DNA of 64,000 nucleotides from an uncultured Croceitalea sp. (GTDB taxonomy: Bacteria > Bacteroidota > Bacteroidia > Flavobacteriales > Flavobacteriaceae): positions 1-64,000 of the forward strand of contig CANLWK010000008.1 in NCBI GenBank assembly GCA_947494805.1, read 5' to 3'. The notes below the pieces were generated by a model that saw nothing but the letters and a program-made list of their open reading frames with translations, was not told the DNA's origin and made no database searches. How positions within the stretch are numbered: the first letter of the stretch is position 1; each line of letters starts with the position of its first letter. The translations under genes and the position numbers were made by a program. Shown in pieces: positions 17,338 to 23,880 of this stretch.

Positions 17338-18561
17338 ATGGAAACAAATTCTTTCGCAGTTTTATGCTACATCCGCAAAAGCAGAATTAATAAACAGGGA
17401 AAAGCAGACCTTTTCCTAAGAATTACGGTAGATTCTAAACGGGCAGAGTTCAGCTTAAAGCGCAAAGTTAACCCTGAAAAATGGTGTTCAAAAAAAGGAA
17501 GATTAAAAGGTTTTAGTGCCAAATCTAAATCCCTTAATCATTACATAGATGAATTGGAAACAAAGGCTTACAACATACATTCAAAATTGGTGATTAAAAA
17601 GAAACCTTTCTCAGCCGAAACCATAAAGAATAAAATTATTGGCACAGAGACAGTTCACAAGACCTTACTAGAAGTTTATGATGAACATAATGTCCAAATT
17701 GAACAGTTATTAGGTATAGAATACTCTTATGGAGCATACAGAAGACATATCCGAACTAGAAATCATCTAGCAAACTTTATGGAAAAGGAATATAAATTAA
17801 AAGATTTATTTATTAGAGAAGTGGACTTAAAATTTATCAATCGTTTTCATCACTTTTTAAAAACTCGAAAAATTGGTAATCAAAATACCATTACCAAATA
17901 TGTAGTAAACTTTAAAAAGATAATGGGGGTAGCTGTAGCAAACAATTGGGTGAACCAGGATCCATTTTACCATTGGAAAGCGAAATGGAAAAAGGTAGAT
18001 CGAGATATTTTGACGGAACTTGAGCTTCGCTCTCTCATTGAACAGGAATTTGATATCCCTAGACTAGAACAAATTAGGGACATCTTTGTTTTTTCTTGTT
18101 TCACGGGGTTGGCTTATGTGGACGTTAAAAAACTATCCTCAAATCATATTGTTCTTGGATTGGACAGAAAACGATGGATTAAAATAAAGCGTTCTAAAAC
18201 AGATTCAAGAAGCGTTGTACCCTTATTACCCACTTCAGAAGCGATTTTAAGTAAATACAAGGACCATCCTATGACTAAGGAACATGGTTTGTTACTACCC
18301 GTAATCAGCAATCAAAAGACCAATGCATTTTTGAAGGAGATAGCCACTATTTGCAAAATTCAAAAAAACCTAACCTTTCATTTGGCCAGGCACACATTCG
18401 CCACCACAGTGACCTTGGCCAATGGTGTACCAATTGAATCCGTCAGTAAAATGCTTGGGCACCAATCACTGAAAACAACACAAATCTATGCTAAGGTCAT
18501 TGATAAAAAATTGATGGAAGACATGGAAGTTGTCAAGGCCAAATTCAAATTTGGTCCTTGA
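17338..18561 (+). CDS. Tyrosine recombinase/integrase
   Basis: The site-specific recombinase expected to integrate and excise the element at tRNA-Lys. The 407-aa protein has the Bacteroidota element layout: an N-terminal arm-binding domain (FAVLCYIRKSRINKQGKADLF in two parts, about 5-90), a SAM-like core-binding domain (about 110-205) and the catalytic domain with R (CFTGLAYVDV region), HLARHTFATT (H-x-x-R) and GHQSLKTTQIYAK containing the nucleophile Tyr. ATG 17338 starts the typical N-terminus; the upstream in-frame start overlaps the repeat cluster. It is the gene nearest attL, reading away from the tRNA. Confidence 0.93.
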   Translation: METNSFAVLCYIRKSRINKQGKADLFLRITVDSKRAEFSLKRKVNPEKWCSKKGRLKGFSAKSKSLNHYIDELETKAYNIHSKLVIKKKPFSAETIKNKIIGTETVHKTLLEVYDEHNVQIEQLLGIEYSYGAYRRHIRTRNHLANFMEKEYKLKDLFIREVDLKFINRFHHFLKTRKIGNQNTITKYVVNFKKIMGVAVANNWVNQDPFYHWKAKWKKVDRDILTELELRSLIEQEFDIPRLEQIRDIFVFSCFTGLAYVDVKKLSSNHIVLGLDRKRWIKIKRSKTDSRSVVPLLPTSEAILSKYKDHPMTKEHGLLLPVISNQKTNAFLKEIATICKIQKNLTFHLARHTFATTVTLANGVPIESVSKMLGHQSLKTTQIYAKVIDKKLMEDMEVVKAKFKFGP

Positions 18562-18641
18562 TTTAGGCAGAACATAAGCGAGTGAAACGAAGTTTCGCGC
18601 TGCAAGTCCCAAATCCTTACCCCTGAACTTTGCGCATGGAT

Positions 18642-18697
18642 CCTGTTCGATTTTTGTAGTGTTCGGAAAGAAAAGCGTAAAACAAAAATCGAGCAGG
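18642..18697. repeat. Long inverted repeat between integrase and mobilization gene (possible oriT)
   Basis: CCTGTTCGATTTTTGT (18642-18657) pairs with ACAAAAATCGAGCAGG (18682-18697) with one G-T mismatch around a 24-nt loop. It lacks a T-run like a strong terminator and sits in the 183-nt gap 18562-18744 beside a mobilization gene. It could be a terminator for the convergent integrase and bfmA units or an origin-of-transfer structure; the sequence alone does not decide. Confidence 0.4.
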
Positions 18698-18744
18698 GCG
18701 CACTACTGAGCAGTACTGGAATGCAAGTTCTTAAATTTAAATCG

Positions 18745-18930
18745 CTATCCCTTAATCATGTTTTTTAGTCCTTGCTTATATCTTTCCAGTTCTCCCTCGG
18801 TAATTTCCAATCTTAAATAAGACTTACCAAAACCTTTCTTTATTATCTTGGCATTATCCAAGACATATTGAAAATCCCTAACAGTGAGGTTCAATTGGTC
18901 AGCCAAACGTTCATAACGGATTTTGGGCAC
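18745..18930 (-). CDS. C-terminal fragment of the BfmA/BtgA-type mobilization protein
   Basis: An open stretch of 61 codons (MPKIRYERLADQLNLTVRDF onward). Its reading frame continues upstream past this ATG, without a stop, to the A9 run on the minus strand at about 18979-18987, where it meets the end of the neighbouring 119-aa frame: one side gives REKKTFQKRI-stop, the other REKKLFKKESDKNKEE and then IEITVPKIRYERL. Removing one A restores a single frame of about 190 aa across 18745-19318. It is therefore probably the second half of one gene, separated by a frameshift or expressed by slippage, and not an independent small gene. No known domain in this part. Confidence 0.6.
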   Translation of the reverse strand: MPKIRYERLADQLNLTVRDFQYVLDNAKIIKKGFGKSYLRLEITEGELERYKQGLKNMIKG

Positions 18931-18958
18931 GGTGATTTCTATCTCTTCCTTATTCTTA

Positions 18959-19318
18959 TCAGATTCTTTTTTGAAAAGTTTTTTTTTCTCTCCTGATTGG
19001 TCTTTCTTGTTTTATACTTTCTCCAAAAAGGGAAAGGAGCATAGCATTATTCGGTTTGGTCTGGGTAATCTCAATATCACGGAGAATGGCGATATTGGCC
19101 TCGGTACGTTTTCTGTTCTTGCGGATTTCTTCCAAGATACTATCAACAAAACGGTCATTGGGTTTAAAGCCGTGCCATTCAAAAAAATCAATCATTTTCT
19201 CCAAAGCCTCGGACTGGGAACTTGCCATTTTTTTGGCAAACGAACGGAACCGTTTTACCACAGATGCCTTTAGGTTCAAAGCGAGATATTTGTACTCATA
19301 TTTACCTTTAACACGCAT
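18959..19318 (-). CDS. BfmA/BtgA family mobilization protein, N-terminal part
   Basis: The 119-aa reading frame resembles BfmA/BtgA accessory mobilization proteins of Bacteroidota elements: a basic N-terminus (MRVKGKYEYKYLALNLKAS), ribbon-helix-helix-like VVKRFRSFAKKMASSQSEAL, then EKMIDFFEWHGFKPNDRFVD and RKNRKRTEANIAILRDIE, recalled as family hallmarks. Such proteins bind oriT and assist a relaxase encoded next to them; no relaxase is present here. The frame ends early after a run of nine A's, and the remaining third continues in another frame (18745-18930). Two copies of a 16-bp repeat lie at and just upstream of its start. Confidence 0.72.
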   Translation of the reverse strand: MRVKGKYEYKYLALNLKASVVKRFRSFAKKMASSQSEALEKMIDFFEWHGFKPNDRFVDSILEEIRKNRKRTEANIAILRDIEITQTKPNNAMLLSLFGESIKQERPIRREKKTFQKRI

Positions 19319-19376
19319 TTTTCAACAAACTTTTTTAATGTTTATGGGGTTTCTGAGGTGTTTTTCAACAAACTTT
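19318..19376. repeat. 16-bp direct repeat at the mobilization gene start
   Basis: TTTTTCAACAAACTTT occurs at 19318-19333 and 19361-19376, 43 bp apart, overlapping and preceding the bfmA start codon on the minus strand. It may be an operator bound by the RHH-like BfmA or part of oriT. Confidence 0.5.
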
Positions 19377-19722
19377 AAATTCTCCCTCATTTTACAAACT
19401 TCTTAAACTCCTTAATATTCAGACATTTGCGTAGCAAAACATCATCGTAGCTTCGCCTTGGCGCGCTACCCTCTTGCTTTTCTTTTTCGCCAGTCAGGCG
19501 AATTCAGAAAACCTTTTTAGAAAGTAGAAAACAACTTTCTGTAAAGGCTAGTGAATGTGAGATTTTAAGAAAAATTGAAGCATGAAATAAAAGATATTGC
19601 AGTACAGAGTAAAAATCCTTTGAAATTCGTCAAATACATAGAGTAGTTGAAAGGTAAGTACCTAAGATCCCAATAGATTATTAAATTGAAATAACTTGTG
19701 AGTTATATTATTTTCTGACAAA
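19377..19722. other. Non-coding stretch of the element with a GC-rich inverted repeat
   Basis: No supportable gene. It holds TTCGCC-AGTCA-GGCGAA (19486-19502), a 6-bp-arm inverted repeat in an otherwise AT-rich area, next to a GC-richer patch (GCTTCGCCTTGGCGCGCTACC, shortened here; 19449-19469). Position beside the mobilization gene makes it an alternative oriT candidate. The rest is featureless AT-rich DNA. Confidence 0.35.
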
Positions 19723-19769
19723 AACAAGCATTAAGCGTAACTTAATACTTGTTAAAATGATTATATTTG
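19723..19769 (+). promoter_or_regulatory. Promoter with operator-like palindrome ahead of the five-gene operon
   Basis: TATATTTG (19762-19769) is an exact TAnnTTTG -7 element 100 nt upstream of the first gene. A 13-bp-arm inverted repeat, AACAAGCATTAAG (19723-19735) and CTTAATACTTGTT (19741-19753), with one mismatch and a 5-nt spacer, covers where the -33 element should be, and no TTG with normal spacing exists. This is the geometry of a repressor or activator site, but no regulator gene is adjacent. Confidence 0.5.
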
Positions 19770-19869
19770 AGTGACTTACTTAAGTGTACATCCCCCCTAA
19801 ATATTATAATAAGCAAACAATCACTTCATCGTAGTGAGGCTATTTATATAAAGACTAGATAAATTTTTT

Positions 19870-20754
19870 ATGGACTTTAAGGAATATCAGGACAAGGCTA
19901 AAGTCACTATACAAAATTATATAGCTGATGAAAAGATAAATACTATGATTCCGTTCCTAGGAATAATCGGCGAAGCTGGTTCAGTTATAACCGAACTGAA
20001 GAAAAAGTTGAGGGACGGTGATTCGTACATCAATTATAAGCAAAAACTAAAAGAAGAATTGGGTGATGTTTTATGGTATATATCGACAATTGCAACTCAA
20101 AGTGATATCGATTTAGCTGAAATAGCCAGTTACAACCTTAGCAAAATTCACGATAGGTTCTCTGAGGATTCAGAAATCTTGTATACAAACTATGATGAAG
20201 GGTTTTCTGAAAATGAAATTCTTCCAGATGAGTTCGAAGTAGAATTTATTTCTAAAATTGACAATGGAAAGAAAACCCTATATATAATTGATAAAAGTAA
20301 CGGTAAACCAATTGGAGATTTGCTAACTGACAATTCTTATGAAGACGATGGATATAGATTTCACGATATTTTTCATTTTGGTTATTTAGCTAACCTCGGC
20401 TGGTCACCAGTTATAAGGAAACTAATGAACAGGAAAAGGAGAAGTAATCCAGAAATAGATGAAAACGAGGATGGAGCTAGAGCACAAATTATTGAGGAGT
20501 TGATTTCCTTACTCATTTATAATGAAGCAAGAAATCATCAGCTCCTGAAGTATAGTAAAAGTATAGATACTGGGCTACTAAAACTAGTACAAAGACTTGT
20601 AAGCAAACTTGAGGTTAAGGATTGTAGTGCAAAATTATGGGAAATAACGATTCTAAATTCTTATAAGGTTTTCAATGAATTAATCGAAAACGATGGGGGT
20701 CGAGTCGTGGTAAGCAAGAAAAATAGAAGGTTAACCTATATGGGAAAAAACTAA
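19870..20754 (+). CDS. MazG-like nucleotide pyrophosphohydrolase with a second conserved domain
   Basis: First gene of the five-gene operon, 294 aa. The N-terminal part is MazG-like: GEAGSVITELKKKL with G34-E35, and EELGDVLW with E62, E63 and D66, the metal-binding acidic set of all-alpha NTP pyrophosphatases, which hydrolyse (often non-canonical) NTPs to NMP and PPi. After a linker (about 100-155) comes a second helical domain with H165, H169, GWSPVIRKLM, KRRSNPEIDENEDGARA (198-205) and EE at 209-210, conserved in standalone MazG-related proteins of actinobacteria, as I recall. The next gene starts 4 nt after its stop. Role here is inferred: sanitising or sensing modified nucleotides in phage defence. 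Substrate unknown. Confidence 0.75.
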   Translation: MDFKEYQDKAKVTIQNYIADEKINTMIPFLGIIGEAGSVITELKKKLRDGDSYINYKQKLKEELGDVLWYISTIATQSDIDLAEIASYNLSKIHDRFSEDSEILYTNYDEGFSENEILPDEFEVEFISKIDNGKKTLYIIDKSNGKPIGDLLTDNSYEDDGYRFHDIFHFGYLANLGWSPVIRKLMNRKRRSNPEIDENEDGARAQIIEELISLLIYNEARNHQLLKYSKSIDTGLLKLVQRLVSKLEVKDCSAKLWEITILNSYKVFNELIENDGGRVVVSKKNRRLTYMGKN

Positions 20755-20758
20755 AAAT

Positions 20759-21751
20759 TTGGAAGTTCAAATAAAGAAAATTAAACCAAAGAAATCCGAA
20801 ATATATAATACGTACTGGCGCTTTGCGGCTGAAAGACAAAGGATTTTCTTTAGTCGCTTAAAACAGAATTATCCTCCATGGACCGAAGATTCAATTCTTT
20901 CTACATATAAATTCACAAATGCATATAGAGCAGCTGACAGAGTAAGTCAATATCTAATAAAAAATATCATTTACAATGGCGAGTCAACTCCCGAAGAAGT
21001 TTTCTTTCGAATTATTCTTTTTAAGTTATTTAATAAGATAGAGACATGGGAAGGATTACAGCGACATCTAGGAGTCTTGAGTTTTAGAGAATATGACTTT
21101 GAATCTTATTGTAATACCCTATACACTATTAGGCAAAATAATGGTGCAATATATTCCGGAGCGTATATAATGGCATCCGGGAAAAGCCAATTTGGTTTTA
21201 AGAAAAAACATGAGAACCATCTCAAGCTAATCGAAAAAATGATGTCTGATAAGGTTTTTGAAATAATATCGGCATCTGACAATATGGAAGAAGTATTTCT
21301 TAAGCTTACGTCTTATCCAATAATTGGTAGATTCCTTGGGTATCAGTTTGCAACAGATATTAATTATAGTACTCTAACTAATTTTTCTGAGATGGATTTT
21401 GTAAAGGCAGGTCCAGGCGCAAAAGATGGTATTCGCAAGTGTTTTTCTTCCCTTGGTGAGTACACTGAAGAAAATGTCATTGAGATGATGACAGATATTC
21501 AGGAAAGGGAATTCGAAAGGCTTGGAATAGAGTTCAAGACCCTATGGGGTAGACCATTACAATTAATTGACTGTCAAAACTTGTTTTGTGAAGTCGATAA
21601 ATATTCTCGAGTTGCACATCCAAATGCAAGAGGGTATTCTAATAGGGTTAGAATCAAGCAAAGGTTTCAACAAACTTCACATAGACCGATGGATTATTTT
21701 TTCCCACCAAAATGGAATCTCAACAAAAAAATTTATAAAGACTATGAGTAA
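20759..21751 (+). CDS. HMUDK-helical-domain (nucleotide kinase domain) family protein
   Basis: 330 aa with a probable TTG start 4 nt after the previous stop. It matches remembered proteins named nucleotide kinase domain-containing or 5-hmdU DNA kinase helical domain, from base-hypermodification systems described by Iyer, Burroughs and Aravind. Hallmarks: YWRFAAERQRIFF, TYKFTNAYRAADRVSQYL, FFRIILFKLFNKIETWE, YSGAYIM, a helix-hairpin-helix-like AGPGAKDG at 217-224, and LQLIDCQNLFCEVDKY (267 on) with C272 and C277. No Walker A loop of the GxxxxGK[ST] type is present, so kinase activity is doubtful; DNA or modified-base binding is a better guess. The next gene overlaps its last 8 nt. Confidence 0.7.
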   Translation: MEVQIKKIKPKKSEIYNTYWRFAAERQRIFFSRLKQNYPPWTEDSILSTYKFTNAYRAADRVSQYLIKNIIYNGESTPEEVFFRIILFKLFNKIETWEGLQRHLGVLSFREYDFESYCNTLYTIRQNNGAIYSGAYIMASGKSQFGFKKKHENHLKLIEKMMSDKVFEIISASDNMEEVFLKLTSYPIIGRFLGYQFATDINYSTLTNFSEMDFVKAGPGAKDGIRKCFSSLGEYTEENVIEMMTDIQEREFERLGIEFKTLWGRPLQLIDCQNLFCEVDKYSRVAHPNARGYSNRVRIKQRFQQTSHRPMDYFFPPKWNLNKKIYKDYE

Positions 21752-22220
21752 TTCAGCAAGAAACATTTTCGTGAGCCACTTTAATAAGGATGAAGATAAA
21801 ATTCAAAACTTAAAGGATTTAGTGAAAAACAAAGAGGGGGTTTCACTTAAGAACTATTCAATCGATGGGTCCAAACCAAATGATGCAAAAAATGAAGAAT
21901 ACGTAAAAAGCTTACTCAGAGAAGGTATTAAAGCGGCAGGAACATTAGTCGTGTTGATTGGTAATAAAACTCATGAAAGGTGGTGGGTCGATTGGGAAAT
22001 TGAGCAAGCTCATAAACTTGGGAAGAGGATTGTTGGAGTTTATTTACATGGTGCAAGTGAGTCTGATGTACCTGAAAACTTTGATAAATATGGGGATTCT
22101 TTGGTTGGATGGCAGGCGGAAAAAGTAATTGATTCTATTGATGGAAAAATTAATAACATGGAAAAACCTGACGGCAACCCTAGAGATACTAAATGGAGAA
22201 ATGAAAGCGGTGAGTGCTAA
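21744..22220 (+). CDS. TIR-like protein, Thoeris ThsB type (DUF1863/MTH538 fold)
   Basis: 158 aa. The start ATG at 21744 overlaps the previous stop (ATGAGTAA) and yields the family N-terminus SARNIFVSHFNKDEDKI. Features: beta-A IFVSH, GSKPNDAKNEEYVKSLLREG, AGTLVVLIGNKTHERWW, then VDWEIEQAHKLGKRIVGVYL with E85/E87 in the place of the conserved TIR catalytic glutamate, and GWQAEKVIDSIDG. ThsB proteins sense infection and make cyclic-ADP-ribose-type signals from NAD for a partner effector. No ThsA (SIR2-SLOG) is adjacent; the SLATT-like membrane protein two genes on could be the effector. Enzymatic activity is inferred. Confidence 0.85.
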   Translation: MSNSARNIFVSHFNKDEDKIQNLKDLVKNKEGVSLKNYSIDGSKPNDAKNEEYVKSLLREGIKAAGTLVVLIGNKTHERWWVDWEIEQAHKLGKRIVGVYLHGASESDVPENFDKYGDSLVGWQAEKVIDSIDGKINNMEKPDGNPRDTKWRNESGEC

Positions 22221-22837
22221 TGAAAGTCTACTCCTACATTGTTTCAAGAGATTTTGGATTTGCGCCCAATCCATTTGGAGGTTTCTGTACATTATCGACT
22301 TGTAAACCACTAATTAGAAAAAATGCGACTCTGGGAGATTGGGTTATCGGGACTGGTGCAAAAGGAAAATATGGAATCCCAGGTACTCTATTGTATGCAA
22401 TGCGCGTTGATGAAAAAATCTCCTTTGATGATTATTGGACAGACCCTAGGTTTCAATTTAAGAAACCTATTTTTAATGGAAGTCTTAAACAATGCTTTGG
22501 AGATAATATCTATGTCCAAAAAGAAGGTAAGTGGAATCAAAGTTTTTCACATCACAGCAATGTTGATGGATCGATTAACGATCATAATCTAAAAAGAGAT
22601 ACGCGCTGGCCTAATACACTAATTTCCCATAGGTTTTACTATTTTGGAGAAAATTATGTTGAAATCCCTGAAAATCTGAAAGATGATGTTTGTAAAAAAA
22701 TGCAAGGTCATAAAATCGTTGCAGATAAACCTGCTATGGCCTTTTTAAAATGGCTTGAAACAAACTTTACGCCAGCAATTCATGGCGATCCTTTGGAGTT
22801 TTCAAAAGGATTCAGGCATTATGATGGTATTTCCTAA
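22220..22837 (+). CDS. Nucleotide-modification-associated (Nmad2-like) protein
   Basis: 205 aa; ATG 22220 overlaps the TIR stop (TAATG). It resembles the Nmad2 family (nucleotide modification associated domain 2), alpha/beta proteins found in predicted DNA-base modification and conflict operons; their biochemistry is not established. Recognisable blocks: MKVYSYIVSRDFGFAPNPFGG, TLSTCKPLIRK, GDWVIGTGAKGKYG, LLYAMRVDEKISFDDYW, GDNIYV, SHHSNVDGSIN and the C-terminal LISHRFYYFGE. The single soluble domain has no signal or membrane segment. Co-translation with the TIR and SLATT-like genes suggests a shared complex or pathway. Confidence 0.65.
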   Translation: MKVYSYIVSRDFGFAPNPFGGFCTLSTCKPLIRKNATLGDWVIGTGAKGKYGIPGTLLYAMRVDEKISFDDYWTDPRFQFKKPIFNGSLKQCFGDNIYVQKEGKWNQSFSHHSNVDGSINDHNLKRDTRWPNTLISHRFYYFGENYVEIPENLKDDVCKKMQGHKIVADKPAMAFLKWLETNFTPAIHGDPLEFSKGFRHYDGIS

Positions 22838-22840
22838 AAA

Positions 22841-23734
22841 ATGTGCTCAATGGTCGAATTAGAATATCCTAATATTTTTAGTAAAGCAGATTTAAAGTCA
22901 ATAAAATCTCAGAAAACTTTTATAAAACTAAACAGGGCAATACTGGTACTATTAATAATATCTACCATTACTTCATCAATTCTTATTGAGGAGGATGTGA
23001 TTACTTTTATTGCAAGCGTACTTTTAGTCTTTTCCTTGATATTTACGATTTTAATCATGGTGTTTAAGCCCGAAAAATCTTGGTACGACGGTAGAGCAAT
23101 AGCAGAGAGCACAAAATCCCTTACTTGGAAATTTATTACAAAAACCAAGCCCTTTGGTTATCAATTAAAAAATAACGAAGCAGAGGAAAAACTTATAGAA
23201 AACCTTAAACAAATAATCGGTCAAAAAAGGGACTTTTTTAAGTTAATAGGAGAAGAATTTTCTGAAGGTGAGCAAATTACTCTGTCAATGAGAGAATTAA
23301 GAAACTTAAGTCTCGATGAAAGAATAAAAAACTATAGTCAGAATAGATTGGAAGTTCAAAAGAAATGGTATTTCAACAAATCCAAAGAAAATCGTCGGAA
23401 TAAAAACCTTTCATTTGCAACATTAATCACATTTCAAATTTTTGCTATTGGTTCATTGGCCCTAGACTACCTAAATATACTTCAGTTTACTCTAACACCC
23501 TTAATGGCCTGTTTGGCCTCTTCTGTAATTGCTTGGCAACAACTAAAACGTTATCAAGAACTTACTGAATCATATGGTATAACTGCAACCGAACTAAATT
23601 TAATCAAATCCAAGGTTAAACATATTGAAGATGAATCCAGTTTTGAAAGATTTGTTGACGATGCTGAAACGGCAATTTCACGTGAACATACTCTGTGGCT
23701 CGCTAGAAGAGACAGCACCGAACTATTTAGATAA
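22841..23734 (+). CDS. SLATT/DUF4231-type membrane protein (predicted pore effector)
   Basis: Last gene of the operon, 297 aa; the ATG at 22850 is an alternative start. Two hydrophobic helices lie near residues 33-50 and 56-75 and two more near 192-235, flanking a cytosolic helical region with GRAIAESTKSLTWKFI. The C-terminal FVDDAETAISREHTLWLARRD is the hallmark I associate with DUF4231/SLATT proteins (SMODS- and SLOG-associating 2TM effectors), proposed to form pores when a nucleotide signal is sensed. No SLOG or other ligand-binding domain is fused, so activation would need a partner from this operon. The gene is followed by a 146-nt gap with no clear terminator. Confidence 0.75.
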   Translation: MCSMVELEYPNIFSKADLKSIKSQKTFIKLNRAILVLLIISTITSSILIEEDVITFIASVLLVFSLIFTILIMVFKPEKSWYDGRAIAESTKSLTWKFITKTKPFGYQLKNNEAEEKLIENLKQIIGQKRDFFKLIGEEFSEGEQITLSMRELRNLSLDERIKNYSQNRLEVQKKWYFNKSKENRRNKNLSFATLITFQIFAIGSLALDYLNILQFTLTPLMACLASSVIAWQQLKRYQELTESYGITATELNLIKSKVKHIEDESSFERFVDDAETAISREHTLWLARRDSTELFR

Positions 23735-23880
23735 GTACATTTAGAATACCTTTTTTTTGAAATCCCTTGGACTTCAAAATCTTACAAAAAAGTTCTAATC
23801 TAGGTTTAATTTCAGACTTCTAATTGGCAAGTGTTGTAGGTGTAAAATGCTTAGTATTACATGCCTTCATTATTTATTTC

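Noticed and set aside
19318-19869. Short antitoxin-like gene before the five-gene operon
   Set aside because: No open frame with a plausible start, composition or family match was found in the gap.
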